Below are positions 42,776 to 53,742 of a stretch of 64,000 nt of DNA, one piece after another (the stretch's first letter is position 1; the number at the start of each line of letters is the position of its first letter). Under the pieces are notes generated by a model. The model saw only the letters and a list, made by a program, of their open reading frames with translations. It was not told where the DNA came from and made no database searches. Made by a program: the position numbers and the translations under genes. This stretch comes from Micromonospora tarapacensis (lineage in GTDB: Bacteria > Actinomycetota > Actinomycetes > Mycobacteriales > Micromonosporaceae), in NCBI RefSeq assembly GCF_019697375.1, contig NZ_JAHCDI010000003.1, positions 248,001 through 312,000 on the forward strand. The letters are read 5' to 3'.

Positions 42776-42913
42776 TACCTCATCCAGAGGGGCTGAGGGA
42801 TACGGCCCGACGACGCCCCGGCAACCACCCCGCCCGCTCATCGTTGAGTGTTCGGCGAGGCAGGTGCCAATTCCGTCCCCGTCGCAGGGTGCGATGCGGG
42901 GAAAGATGAGAGG
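42776..42913 (+). promoter_or_regulatory. SAM-I (S-box) riboswitch before threonine synthase
   Basis: Conserved S-box blocks appear in order: a P1 strand CTCATCCAGAGG (42779-), GCTGAGGGATACGGCCC, CCCCGGCAACC, GGTGCCAATTCC (42863-42874), and GGGGAAAGATGAGAG closing P1 (ending near 42912). P1 pairs CTCATC with GATGAG. The adjacent GAGAGGACTCTC at 42908-42919 overlaps the ribosome site, so SAM binding probably controls translation initiation. A TAGACT promoter box is at 42754. Confidence 0.88.
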
Positions 42914-42922
42914 ACTCTCGAC

Positions 42923-44209
42923 ATGACGTCGACGCTCGCCCCGTCCGGCATCGACACCGCCGCCAGCCCCGCCCGCGCCCTGGTCTGTCGCGCCTGTTCG
43001 ACCCGCTACCCACTCGTCGCCCAGCACGCCTGCTACGAGTGTTTCGGCCCGCTGGAGGTCGACTACGACGCCGCCGCGCTGGCCGCCGTGACCCGCGCTC
43101 AGATCGAGGCCGGGCCGCAGAACATCTGGCGCTACGCGGCCCTGCTCCCCGCCGGCCAGGACCCGACCTCCCGGGTCACCCTCGACCCCGGGCTCACCCC
43201 GCTGATCGCCGCCCCGCACCTCGCCGCCGAGCTGGGCATCACCGCGCCGCTGTGGGTCAAGGACGACAGCGCCAACCCGACCCACTCGTTCAAGGACCGG
43301 GTGGTCTCGGTGGCGCTGACCGCTGCCCGGGCGCTCGGCTTCTCCCGGTTCGCCTGCGCCTCCACCGGCAACCTGGCCAACTCGGTCGCCGCGCACGCGG
43401 CCCGGGTGGGGGTGCCGTCGGTGGTCTTCATCCCCGGCGACCTGGAGCAGGGCAAGATCGTCACCAGCGCGGTCTACGGTGGCGACCTGGTCGCGATCGA
43501 CGGCTCGTACGACGACGTGAACCGGCTCTGCGGCGAGCTGGTGGAGACCGACGAGTTCGAGGACACGGCGTTCGTCAACGTCAACGTCCGGCCGTACTAC
43601 GCGGAGGGCTCGAAGACGCTCGGCTACGAGGTCGCCGAGCAGCTCGGCTGGCGGATCCCGGCCCAGGTGGTCATCCCGATGGCCTCCGGCGAGCTGCTCA
43701 CCAAGATTGACAAGGCGTTCAGCGAACTGGTCGAGATCGGTCTGGTCGAGGCGCCGGCCGCCGGCTGGAAGGTCTTCGGTGCGCAGTCGGCCGGGTGTAA
43801 CCCGATCGCTACCGCCCTGCACGCCGGCAGCGACGCCATCACCCCGGTCAAGCCGACCGGGATCGCGAAGTCGCTAAACATCGGCGACCCGGCCGCCGGT
43901 CCGTACGCCCTCGAAGCGGTGCGCCGCACCGACGGCTGGATGGATTTCGCCGACGACGACGAGATCCGCGCCGGTGTCCGCCTGCTGGCGCGTACCACCG
44001 GGGTCTTCGCGGAGACGGCCGGCGGGGTGACGGTGGCGGTGCTGCGCAAGCTGGTCGAGTCCGGCCGGCTGGACCCGGCGGCCGAGACGGTCGTGTTCAA
44101 CACCGGTGAGGGCCTCAAGACGCTCGACGCGGTCGCCGGCGAGGTGGGGCCCACCCACCGGATCAAGCCGTCGCTGCGGGCCGCTCGCGACGCCGGTCTC
44201 CTCGGCTGA
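42923..44209 (+). CDS. thrC: Threonine synthase (428 aa)
   Basis: ATG 42923 follows the riboswitch by about 10 bases. The N-terminus carries a rubredoxin-like Cys knuckle (LVCRACSTRYPLVAQHACYE, C near residue 34). The PLP lysine is in NPTHSFKDRVVSVALTAARA near 125, and the phosphate-binding STGNLANSVAAHAARVG follows. The C-terminal domain ends with VVFNTGEGLKTLDAV. It converts O-phosphohomoserine to threonine. SAM control makes sense because homoserine is the branch point with methionine. Confidence 0.93.
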   Translation: MTSTLAPSGIDTAASPARALVCRACSTRYPLVAQHACYECFGPLEVDYDAAALAAVTRAQIEAGPQNIWRYAALLPAGQDPTSRVTLDPGLTPLIAAPHLAAELGITAPLWVKDDSANPTHSFKDRVVSVALTAARALGFSRFACASTGNLANSVAAHAARVGVPSVVFIPGDLEQGKIVTSAVYGGDLVAIDGSYDDVNRLCGELVETDEFEDTAFVNVNVRPYYAEGSKTLGYEVAEQLGWRIPAQVVIPMASGELLTKIDKAFSELVEIGLVEAPAAGWKVFGAQSAGCNPIATALHAGSDAITPVKPTGIAKSLNIGDPAAGPYALEAVRRTDGWMDFADDDEIRAGVRLLARTTGVFAETAGGVTVAVLRKLVESGRLDPAAETVVFNTGEGLKTLDAVAGEVGPTHRIKPSLRAARDAGLLG

Positions 44210-44278
44210 GCCGCGCGGGACCGATCCGCCGGGTAACTGGGTTTTCGCGGTGAGTGCGGAAAACACGCCGCCGGGGAC

Positions 44279-44307
44279 TTGACGGCAGGAATCGGACGGC
44301 GCAAGAT
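44279..44307 (+). promoter_or_regulatory. Candidate promoter of the leader/GNAT unit
   Basis: TTGACG (44279-44284) and CAAGAT (44302-44307) are separated by exactly 17 bases, a good housekeeping-sigma layout. A second possible -10 (TAGACT) lies at 44334-44339. Either would transcribe the hairpin at 44400-44431. Confidence 0.45.
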
Positions 44308-44313
44308 GCTCCG

Positions 44314-44431
44314 TGCGGGAGGGCGTTTCGCCGTAGACTTTGAGTCTTTACGACCCAGCGCCGGAGGCGTTGTGCGATCGTCCCTCCCGACCAACGTCCG
44401 AGCGGGCCAGCGGAAAATCGCTGGCCCGCTC
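44314..44431 (+). ncRNA. Candidate leader or small RNA ending in a terminator
   Basis: From the predicted start near 44314 there is no convincing reading frame before a strong terminator hairpin at 44400-44431. This leaves a 100-120 base RNA upstream of the GNAT gene. It could be a transcription attenuator or an independent small RNA. No known RNA family is recognised. Confidence 0.3.
44400..44431 (+). terminator. Intrinsic-type hairpin 26 bases before a start codon
   Basis: A perfect 13-bp stem (44400-44412 with 44419-44431) around GAAAAT is followed by GTCTGTCTCT, fairly T-rich for this genome. It lies between thrC and the GNAT gene at 44458. It could end thrC transcription or attenuate the downstream genes. 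Confidence 0.65.
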
Positions 44432-44457
44432 GTCTGTCTCTGCCGCACGCTGCCCGC

Positions 44458-45477
44458 ATGACCATCACCGTCACCCCCTTCGGGCCCGCCGACGAGACCG
44501 CGGTCGAGCAGGCCTACCGGATCGGGTCGGCGTACGTCGCCGCCGACCTGCCCGACTTCCCGCCCTTCTGCCGGCAACGGTTCACGGGGATGATGAACCA
44601 TCCGATGCCGGGCAGCGGGCCGGTGCGCCTGCTGGCCCACCTCGACGGCGAGCCCGCCGGTTACCTCCTGCTCGACCTGCCGCAACTGGACAACACCGAG
44701 AACGCCTCCGCCGAGCTGGTGGTGCACCCGGAGTGCCGCCGGCGGGGAGTGGGCCGGGCGCTGGTCGAGCACGCCCTCGGCGTGCTGCGCGCGCAGGGGC
44801 GTAAGCGGGTGAGCGCGATGAGCCTGGCGCACCTGCCCGGCGCGCCCGACCGCCCCTCGGTGGCCGCCGCCTTCGCTGCGGTCTTCGGTGCGGTCGACGC
44901 CCTGCCCGACATTCGGCGCCGACTGAACATCGCCGATCTCGACCAGGCGAAACTGGACTCGCTGCTGGTCGACGCCCGGGCCCGGGCGGCCGGTTACCAG
45001 GTGCTGCACTGGCGCGGAGGCACTCCCGAGGAGTTCGCCGCCGACGTGGCGTATCTCGACGGACGGCTGCTGGAGGACGCGCCAATGGGTGACCTGGCGT
45101 GGGAACCGGAGCAGGTCGACGCGGAGCGGCTGCGCGGCACGGACCTGGCGCTGGAGGCGCGCGGCAGGCGGCGCTACCACGTCGGCGTGCGCCACGAGAC
45201 GTCCGGCCGGTTGGTCGCGTGGACGCTGCTGGACGTCGGGCCGTCGGCGGACTGGCACGCCTTACAGCAGATCACCATCGTCGACCCGGAGCACCGGGGA
45301 CACCGGCTCGGCCTGCTCGCCAAGATCGAGAATCTGCGGCACCTGCTCGCGTACGAGCCCGCCGTCCGGGCGATCGACACCTTCAACGCCGGCAGCAACG
45401 ATCACATGATTGCGATCAACGAGCAGTTGGGCTTCCGGTCCATGGACCGGTGGAGCAACTGGCAGGTGGCGCTGTGA
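44458..45477 (+). CDS. Double-GNAT acetyltransferase, paralogue 1 (339 aa)
   Basis: ATG 44458 starts MTITVTPFGPADETAVEQAY. The first GNAT domain (about 1-165) has AELVVHPECRRRGVGRALVE, with the R-R-G-V-G-R acetyl-CoA loop. The second (about 170-339) has ITIVDPEHRGHRLGLLAKIE and NAGSNDHMIAINEQLGFRSM. This two-domain layout is like mycothiol synthase and other actinobacterial double GNATs, but the specific substrate is unknown. A close paralogue follows directly, 53 bases on. Confidence 0.85.
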   Translation: MTITVTPFGPADETAVEQAYRIGSAYVAADLPDFPPFCRQRFTGMMNHPMPGSGPVRLLAHLDGEPAGYLLLDLPQLDNTENASAELVVHPECRRRGVGRALVEHALGVLRAQGRKRVSAMSLAHLPGAPDRPSVAAAFAAVFGAVDALPDIRRRLNIADLDQAKLDSLLVDARARAAGYQVLHWRGGTPEEFAADVAYLDGRLLEDAPMGDLAWEPEQVDAERLRGTDLALEARGRRRYHVGVRHETSGRLVAWTLLDVGPSADWHALQQITIVDPEHRGHRLGLLAKIENLRHLLAYEPAVRAIDTFNAGSNDHMIAINEQLGFRSMDRWSNWQVAL

Positions 45478-45530
45478 CGGTCCGGAAGACCGATGGCGGC
45501 GGTCAGCGGGCGGCGGGCAGGCTCGCGACC

Positions 45531-46549
45531 ATGGGCATCGCCGTGACGCCGTACGAACCCGCCGACGAGACCGCGCTCGACGCGGCGTACCGGGTCGTCT
45601 GCGCGGCGCTGACCACGGACCTGCCCGACCTGCCGGTGGGCGACCGGGCCGAGTTCGGCCTCGACGCCGCACATCCGCCCTACGGCAGCGTCGTTTACCG
45701 GGCGTTGGCCCGGCGGGACGGCGTGCCGGCCGGGCACCTGCGGATGCGGCTGCCCCAGCTGGAGAACACCGGCAACGCCACCGTCGAGCTGATGGTCGAC
45801 CCGGCCCACCGGCGGCAGGGGGTGGGCCGGGCGTTACTGGCGTACGCCCGGCGGGTGGCCGCCGAGCACGGCCGCGCGCGGCTGATCGGTGAGACGGCCG
45901 GCGCGCTGCCCGGTGAGCCGGCGCGGAGGTGCCCGGCGCGGCCTTCGCGGCGGCGGTCGGGGCGCAGGCCGCGCTGGCCGAGGTCCGGCGCCGGCTGGAC
46001 GTCGGCCGGCTCGACCACGCGGCTCTGACCGCGCTGCACGAGACCGCTCGCGGGCGGGCCGCCGGCTACCGGATGGTGGCGTGGCGGGGCCCGGTCCCCG
46101 AGGCGTACGTCCCCGACGTGGCCCGGCTGGAGGGCCGGCTGCTCACCGACGCGCCGACCGGTGATCTCGCCATCGAGGCCGAGAAGGTGGACGCCGCACG
46201 GATCCGGGAGGCCGAGCGGATCCGGGCCGCGCGCGGCCGGCGCGACCACCACGTGGGCGCGGTGCACGAGGCGACCGGCCGGCTGGTCGCCTGGACGATG
46301 ATCGACAGGGGCCCGTCGACGCCGTGGCACGCCTGGCAGGAGATCACGATCGTCGATCCGGCGCATCGGGGGCACCGCCTCGGCCTGCTCGTCAAGGTCG
46401 AGAACCTGCGGCATGCGCTGGCGCACGAGCCGGCGCTGACCGTGATCGACACCTGGAACGCGGCGGCCAACGACCACATGATCACTATCAACGAACAACT
46501 CGGCTACCACCCCGTCGACGCCTGGACGGACTGGCAGCTGACGCTCTGA
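45531..46549 (+). pseudogene. Double-GNAT acetyltransferase, paralogue 2, single frameshift
   Basis: ATG 45531 gives MGIAVTPYEPADETALDAAY, parallel to paralogue 1. Domain 1 has ELMVDPAHRRQGVGRALLAY. The frame breaks near 45918-45921, where GG should be GGG; the next frame resumes with VPGAAFAAAVGAQAALAEVR and runs through domain 2 (ITIVDPAHRGHRLGLLVKVE) to 46549. Restoring one G gives 340 codons with the stop, exactly the length of paralogue 1. A sequence error is therefore the simplest explanation. Confidence 0.83.
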
Positions 46550-46601
46550 GTTGTGACACGCCCCTACTGATCTGGTGCCCTTCTGTTGCATGATGGCGGG
46601 C

Positions 46602-48275
46602 ATGACGGACACCCCGCACCCCCTTTACGACAGGCACGCCGAGACCCTCAACCGTGCGCTGACCGCGATCACGGAGCGCGGGTACTGGTCCGCCTACCCG
46701 GAGTCACCCAGCCCGCGGGTGTACGGCGAGACCGCCGCCGCCGACGGCAAGGCCGCCTACGAGGCGTACCTGGGCGGCGACTTCCCGCTCGACCAGCCGG
46801 GCGACGGCGACCGGCTGGCCACCGAGACCAGCCCGTTCGGCGTCGCGCTGAACGTGCGCTATCCGCACGCCACCCCGGACCAGCTCGTCGCCGCCGCGTC
46901 CGCCGCGCTGCCCGCCTGGCGCGACGCCGGCCCGCAGGCGCGGGCGGGCGTCTGCCTGGAGATCCTGGACCGGCTGCACCGGAACGTCTTCGAGCTGGCC
47001 AACGCGGTGCAGTTCACCAGCGGCCAGGCGTTCGTGATGGCCTTCCAGGCCGGCGGGGCCCACGCACTCGATCGTGCGCTGGAGTCGGTCGCCTACGCCT
47101 ACGCCGAGATGACCCGGCACCCGGGCGCCGCCGGCTGGGAGAAGCCCGCCGGCAAGGGCGACCCGCTGCGGATGACCAAGACGTTTCACGTGGTGCCCCG
47201 GGGAGTCGCCCTGGTCGTCGCCTGCAACACCTTCCCGACCTGGAACTCGTACCCGGGACTGTTCGCCTCGCTGGTCACCGGCAACCCGGTGGTGGTCAAG
47301 CCGCACCCGCGCGCCGTGCTACCGCTGGCCATCACGGTTCGGTACGCCCGCGAGGTGCTCGCCGAGGCCGGCTTCGACCCGAACCTGGTGCTGCTCGCCC
47401 CCGAGGCCCCCGGCGAGCGGTTGGCCTCCACGCTGGCCCTGCATCCGGCGGTCAGGATCGTCGACTTCACCGGTTCCACCGAGTACGGCGACTGGCTGGA
47501 GGCCAACGCCCGGCAGGCGTCGGTGTACACCGAGAAGGCGGGCCTGAACACGGTGGTGGTCGATTCGACCGACGACTTCGCCGGGATGTGCCGCAACCTG
47601 GGCTTCACGCTGACGCTCTACAGCGGCCAGATGTGCACCACCTCGCAGAACATCCTCATCCCCCGCGGCGGGATCGACACCGACCAGGGGCACAAGAGCT
47701 TCGACGAGGTGGCCGCCGGGATCGCCGCGGCGATCGGCAAACTCACCGCCGACCCGGCCCGCGGTGTGGAGCTGACCGGTGCGATCGTCAACGACGGCGT
47801 GCTGGAGCGCCTGGACGAGGTCACCAAGGTCGGCCAGCCGGTGTTGGAGTCACGGGTCGTCGAGCACCCGTCGTTCCCGGACGCCGTCGTGCGTACGCCG
47901 ACCATCGTCAAGCTGGACGCCGACGACACCGCGACCTACGCGCGGGAGTGGTTCGGGCCGATCTCCTTCGCCATCGCGACCGACTCCACCGCGCACAGCC
48001 TTGAGATCCTGCGCTCGACCGTGCGGGAGAAGGGTGCACTCACGGCGGCGGTCTACTCCACCGAAGAGGCGGTGCTGGACGCCACCGAGAAGGCCGCGAT
48101 CGAGGTCGGGGTGCACCTGTCCGGCAACCTCACCGGCGGCGTCTTCGTGAACCAGTCGGCGGCCTTCTCCGACTTCCACGGCAGCGGCGCGAACGCGGCG
48201 GCGAATGCGGCGTTGACCGATGGCGCGTACGTCGCCAACCGCTTCCGCATCGTGCAGAGTCGCCGGCACAGCTGA
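46602..48275 (+). CDS. paaN: Phenylacetic acid degradation protein PaaN, aldehyde dehydrogenase family (557 aa)
   Basis: ATG 46602 (MTDTPHPLYDRHAETLNRAL) is taken from several nearby in-frame ATGs. The aldehyde dehydrogenase fold shows VVACNTFPTWNSYPGLFASL, FTGSTEYGDWLEANAR (NAD site) near 290, catalytic-region Glu in VYTEKAGLNTVVV near 315 and catalytic Cys in LYSGQMCTTSQNILIP near 345. The length and the YGETAAADGKAAYEAYLG start fit the PaaN family, which oxidises a semialdehyde in phenylacetate breakdown. No other paa genes are nearby. Confidence 0.87.
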   Translation: MTDTPHPLYDRHAETLNRALTAITERGYWSAYPESPSPRVYGETAAADGKAAYEAYLGGDFPLDQPGDGDRLATETSPFGVALNVRYPHATPDQLVAAASAALPAWRDAGPQARAGVCLEILDRLHRNVFELANAVQFTSGQAFVMAFQAGGAHALDRALESVAYAYAEMTRHPGAAGWEKPAGKGDPLRMTKTFHVVPRGVALVVACNTFPTWNSYPGLFASLVTGNPVVVKPHPRAVLPLAITVRYAREVLAEAGFDPNLVLLAPEAPGERLASTLALHPAVRIVDFTGSTEYGDWLEANARQASVYTEKAGLNTVVVDSTDDFAGMCRNLGFTLTLYSGQMCTTSQNILIPRGGIDTDQGHKSFDEVAAGIAAAIGKLTADPARGVELTGAIVNDGVLERLDEVTKVGQPVLESRVVEHPSFPDAVVRTPTIVKLDADDTATYAREWFGPISFAIATDSTAHSLEILRSTVREKGALTAAVYSTEEAVLDATEKAAIEVGVHLSGNLTGGVFVNQSAAFSDFHGSGANAAANAALTDGAYVANRFRIVQSRRHS

Positions 48276-48317
48276 GAGCTGGGCGCGGGTTTGCGGGTGG
48301 GGCGAGGCGCCCGACGC

Positions 48318-48848
48318 CTACGCCGCGCGGCGCATCTGGAGTTCGCGGAGGGCGGGAATCCTCGGGTGCGGGACGCGCACGCCGGTGTCCACGAAGCCGA
48401 GCCGCTGGTAGGCCCGGTAGGCGCGGTCGTTGCCCACCACCACCTCGAGCATCAGTTCGTCGCGCCCGCAGGCCCGTGACCATGCGGCGACCCCGGCGAC
48501 CAGATCGGCGAGCAGGCCGTTGCCTCGCCAGGCCGGGGTGAGGTAGACCGCGTAGAGCACGGTCAACCCGGGCTCTGTCGGGTGTGCCATCCCACCCGCG
48601 TGCCCGACCAGCCGACCGCCCGGGTCCGCCACGAACTGTGCCGTGTGGGTGCCGGCCGAGACCTGGGCGATCCGGGCGGCGTACTCGGCGTGCGGGCGGG
48701 CTGCCGCCTCGGCGATCGTCTCCAGGAAGGCCAGCGGTGCGTCGGCGAGCATCTCCAGGCGCAGCGCCCGCATCCGGGCGGCGTCCGCCGGCTCGACCCG
48801 GCGGACGGGTGCCCGCCGCATGCCGGTTCCGTCGGTGACACTCGTCAT
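48318..48848 (-). CDS. GNAT-family N-acetyltransferase (176 aa)
   Basis: ATG 48848 (MTSVTDGTGMRRAPVRRVEP) is favoured over an ATG at 48929. The GNAT motifs are VLYAVYLTPAWRGNGLLADL (acetyl-CoA loop), ELMLEVVVGNDRAYRAYQRL and GFVDTGVR. It has the length and layout of Rim-like or small-molecule acetyltransferases. It converges with paaN, 42 bases apart. Confidence 0.82.
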   Translation of the reverse strand: MTSVTDGTGMRRAPVRRVEPADAARMRALRLEMLADAPLAFLETIAEAAARPHAEYAARIAQVSAGTHTAQFVADPGGRLVGHAGGMAHPTEPGLTVLYAVYLTPAWRGNGLLADLVAGVAAWSRACGRDELMLEVVVGNDRAYRAYQRLGFVDTGVRVPHPRIPALRELQMRRAA

Positions 48849-49064
48849 GCCCGGATACTTATCACAATGACGGACGACGATGCCGAAGGGCTGCAATACG
48901 TCCGATTTGTGGTCGTGCGCCTCCGTCACGCCTCGTGTACCGTGCGATTTCGGTCACCCGTTTCAGTGGTCGTCGCCGATTGCCGAGACCGGTGGTTCCG
49001 GGTCGTCGGCGCGTGCGTCGGCGACCCGAAGTAGTGGCACGCCGCGCAGAGTGAGGACAAGACC

Positions 49065-49268
49065 GTGGCACAGGGCACCGTGAAGTGGTTCAACGCCGAG
49101 AAGGGCTACGGCTTCATCGCCGTCGACGGCGGGCAGGACGTCTTCGTCCACTTCTCCGCGATCGAGATGGACGGCTACAAGGCGCTGGACGACGGCCAGC
49201 GGGTGGAGTTCGAGATCGCCCAGGGCCAGAAGGGCCCACAGGCCGAGCAGGTACGCCTCATCGCCTGA
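49065..49268 (+). CDS. Cold-shock protein, CspA family (67 aa)
   Basis: GTG 49065 begins [20 protein letters not shown] when read from the start codon. Both RNA-binding motifs are intact (KGYGFI and DVFVHF). It is a single OB-fold that melts RNA secondary structure. A 5' region of over 200 bases separates it from the divergent GNAT gene. It may hold a long cold-responsive leader, as in other csp genes, though no structure was resolved. Confidence 0.95.
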   Translation: MAQGTVKWFNAEKGYGFIAVDGGQDVFVHFSAIEMDGYKALDDGQRVEFEIAQGQKGPQAEQVRLIA

Positions 49269-49395
49269 GGCAGGTCCCCACCCGCCGACCGATCGCCGGC
49301 CAGGGGCGGCGTGATCGTGGCCGGAGGGGGGCTGCGGTGCGGACGCCTCACGAGGGAAGATCATGGACCGATCCGGCCATCGCTGAGGAGCGTCC

Positions 49396-50439
49396 ATGTC
49401 CGACCAGCCACCCCCGGCGGGTCCGTCCTCGCCCACCCCCGGCGAGTCTCCCGGCACGCCGCCGGCCTGGGGCGGTCATCCCGCCGGCCCGGCGCCCGGC
49501 CAGCCGCCCCACGCCGCGGTGCCGCCCTATCCGGGCCAGCCGCCCTACCCCGGTCAGCCGGCCTACGGCTGGTACCACCCGGGCGGGTACGGGCACGATC
49601 CTTCCGATCCGCTGGTGACCCCGCCCGGGGCGGGGCTCGGCGCCTGGTTCGCGCGTTGTGCGGGGGCGGCCCGCCGGGGCTGGCGCCCGCTGCTGCCGAT
49701 CCTCGTGCTCACCCAGGTGCTGCCCGGGGCGGTGCTGTCGGTGCTCACGCTGGCCGTCGATCCCTCGGCACGCTGGGACGCCGAGCTCGCCGGTGATGCC
49801 GCCGCGCTGCCCGCGACCTTCTGGACGGACCTGTCCACGCTGCTGGTCGTCCTGCTCGGCGGCAGTCTGCTTCTCGGCCTGGTGCAGTGCCTCGGCTGGG
49901 CCGCCGGCACCTGGGTGATCGCCCGGCAGGCGGCCGGCGAGCCGGTCACTGCCGGCGCGGCCCTGCGTTACGGCCTGCGCCGGGCGCCCGGACTCTGGGG
50001 TTGGTCGCTGCTCGTCGTGCTGATCGTCGGCATCGGGTTCTGCCTGTGCTTCCTGCCCGGCGTCTACGCGGCGTTCGCGCTCGCCATGGCCGGCCCGGTG
50101 TACCTGTTCGAGCGGCGGGATCCGATCGGCCGGTCGCACCGGATGCTGCGCGACCGGCTGGGGCTGCTGCTCGGCCGGGTGGCGCTGGTGGCCGCCGCCG
50201 TGATCAGCGTCTCACTGGTCACGGGCCTGGTCGAGTCGGTGGCGATCCTGCCGTTCGGCGCCACCGCGCTCGACTCGCCGGGCACGGCGGTGGGAGTCGT
50301 CCTCACGATCGTGGTGGTGTCGGTGTTGACGCTGCCGGCGTACCTCGCCCAACTGGTCGGGCTCGTCGTCACCTACGCCGAGCAGCGTGCCCATGAAGGC
50401 CCGGTCAACGGCGCGCAACTGGCCGCCGAACTCGGCTGA
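49396..50439 (+). CDS. Pro-rich membrane protein (347 aa)
   Basis: ATG 49396 gives 75 residues of Pro/Gly/Tyr-rich sequence with repeats (PPYPGQPPYPGQPAYGWYHP), probably cytosolic. About six membrane segments follow (PLLPILVLTQVLPGAVLSVL, LLVVLLGGSLLLGLVQCLG, LLVVLIVGIGFCLCFLPGVY and others). The fold resembles the membrane domain of some glycerophosphodiester phosphodiesterases, but no catalytic part is present. The function is unknown. Confidence 0.75.
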   Translation: MSDQPPPAGPSSPTPGESPGTPPAWGGHPAGPAPGQPPHAAVPPYPGQPPYPGQPAYGWYHPGGYGHDPSDPLVTPPGAGLGAWFARCAGAARRGWRPLLPILVLTQVLPGAVLSVLTLAVDPSARWDAELAGDAAALPATFWTDLSTLLVVLLGGSLLLGLVQCLGWAAGTWVIARQAAGEPVTAGAALRYGLRRAPGLWGWSLLVVLIVGIGFCLCFLPGVYAAFALAMAGPVYLFERRDPIGRSHRMLRDRLGLLLGRVALVAAAVISVSLVTGLVESVAILPFGATALDSPGTAVGVVLTIVVVSVLTLPAYLAQLVGLVVTYAEQRAHEGPVNGAQLAAELG

Positions 50440-50453
50440 CCCGGGCCATCGTG

Positions 50454-52337
<1,884 letters not shown>

Positions 52338-52353
52338 GTCCAGCTCCAACCGC

Positions 52354-52389
52354 AAAGGGGCGGTCCGCGTCAGCGGACCGCCCCCTTTT
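52354..52389. terminator. Bidirectional terminator between groEL and a convergent gene
   Basis: AAAGGGGCGGTCCGC (52354-52368) pairs with GCGGACCGCCCC(C)TTTT (52373-52389). It has A and T runs on both ends, so it can end transcripts from either side. Confidence 0.85.
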
Positions 52390-52391
52390 CG

Positions 52392-52634
52392 CTATGTCGG
52401 CAGCGGTCGCTGGTTCCGTCGCTTCTGCGCCCGGTCGTACGGCGGGCGGTGCGGAACCGGTTCGTCCACCAGGGTGACCGGTTCCTCCGGCGGCTCACTC
52501 GCTCCGGTCATCTCCGCGAGCTGCGCGGCGTCGCCGTAGTCGAGCCGGTCGATCGCCAGTTGGTCGGGGAGTTCGTGTACCGGGGTCCAGGTGACCGGCG
52601 GCGCGTCCTGGGTCTGATCGTCCTCCATGGTCAT
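52392..52634 (-). CDS. Hypothetical acidic protein (80 aa)
   Basis: ATG 52634 has GAGGAGG 5 bases upstream; a second ATG two codons on is possible. The product is acidic (WTPVHELPDQLAIDRLDYGD, AAQLAEMTGASEPPEEPVTL) with a basic end (RPPYDRAQKRRNQ). No domain or membrane segment is seen. Confidence 0.65.
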   Translation of the reverse strand: MTMEDDQTQDAPPVTWTPVHELPDQLAIDRLDYGDAAQLAEMTGASEPPEEPVTLVDEPVPHRPPYDRAQKRRNQRPLPT

Positions 52635-52701
52635 GCTGCCTCCTCTACCCGAACGGTAGGGGGCGTCGATGACCCGGGCGGGCGAATGGCAGATTCAAGA
52701 A

Positions 52702-53655
52702 CTATTGGCTGTCTGCCGTCTCCGTGGTTCGGAGCGGCTTCCGGTAGAGAAAGAACACCCGCTCGATACGGGCGCCCGCGCTACCCGAATAGAAGGGGAT
52801 CGGCCCGACCCAGCCAATCTGCGCGGCCTCGACTCCCGCCGCCCGCTGGTCGCGCAGACAGCGACGCAGGAGGACGCCGCCGATGCCCGACCCTTCGGCG
52901 GCGGGCGCGGTGCCCATCGGTCCGAACCAACTCGGCCGGGACGACCCGTACGCCGCAAAGCCGAGCACCTCACCGTGGCGTTCGGCCAGGTGGCAGCCGG
53001 CGTCGGGGCGGCCGAGCGAACCGGCCAACTCGGCATCCCAGGTGCCGCCGAAGGTCGCCTGGGCGAACGCGGCGAGCGCCGGCAGGTCGGCCGGCTCCGC
53101 GCGGCGTACCGTCACCGCCTGCCCGGCCAACCGGGCCTCGGCGACCTCCGTCGACCGCAGCGCCGGCGACCCGTCGTCCGACAGGTCGGCGGTCATGTTC
53201 CAGGCGGTACGGTCCTGCCGGTAGCCGAGCGCGAGCGCGAGACAGACGGCCGGGGTGTAGCGCACGTCAATGCCCGGCCAGGCATAGTGCGGCGGGTTTC
53301 CGGCGAGCAGCACCTCGCCTGCGCCGAGGTCGGCCAGCGCCCGTTCGGCGTGCCCGAGCAGGGCCCGCCCGACGCCCCGCCGCCGCAGCCGCGGCTCCAC
53401 CGCCAGCAGATCCACGTGCCCGACTCGCCCGTCAGCGGCGGAGAGGGAGCTGATCAGTACGCCGACCAGCTCTTCCTCCCGGTGGGCACCGAGCACCCGT
53501 ACCGTCCGGTCGGCGGCGGCCCGTGGCCAGAGCGTCGCCACGAGCGGCCCCGCCTCGGCCGCGTCCTCCGGCAGGTCGAGCGCCCGCCGGCAGAGTGCCG
53601 CCACCTCGGGCGTCTGCTCGACGGTCAACTCGGCGATGCTGATCCCGGCGTCCAT
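52702..53655 (-). CDS. Double-GNAT acetyltransferase (317 aa)
   Basis: ATG 53655 begins MDAGISIAELTVEQTPEVAA. Domain 1 (about 1-165) has HVDLLAVEPRLRRRGVGRAL with a full acetyl-CoA loop. Domain 2 (about 175-305) is more divergent (EGSGIGGVLLRRCLRDQRAA and GWVGPIPFYSGSAGARIERV). The layout resembles mycothiol synthase-like proteins. Substrate unknown. A single gene converging with nothing nearby. Confidence 0.83.
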   Translation of the reverse strand: MDAGISIAELTVEQTPEVAALCRRALDLPEDAAEAGPLVATLWPRAAADRTVRVLGAHREEELVGVLISSLSAADGRVGHVDLLAVEPRLRRRGVGRALLGHAERALADLGAGEVLLAGNPPHYAWPGIDVRYTPAVCLALALGYRQDRTAWNMTADLSDDGSPALRSTEVAEARLAGQAVTVRRAEPADLPALAAFAQATFGGTWDAELAGSLGRPDAGCHLAERHGEVLGFAAYGSSRPSWFGPMGTAPAAEGSGIGGVLLRRCLRDQRAAGVEAAQIGWVGPIPFYSGSAGARIERVFFLYRKPLRTTETADSQ

Positions 53656-53742
53656 GGCTGCCGACCCTAGATCAAATCAGGCGCCGGTGTCAGTCCTGAC
53701 CGGCGTCGCCTCCCATCATCGGCGGTCAGCGCGGCCCGACGG

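Noticed and set aside
49296..49324. A terminator after the cold-shock gene
   Set aside because: The 7-bp stem with a 15-base loop is too weak to claim.
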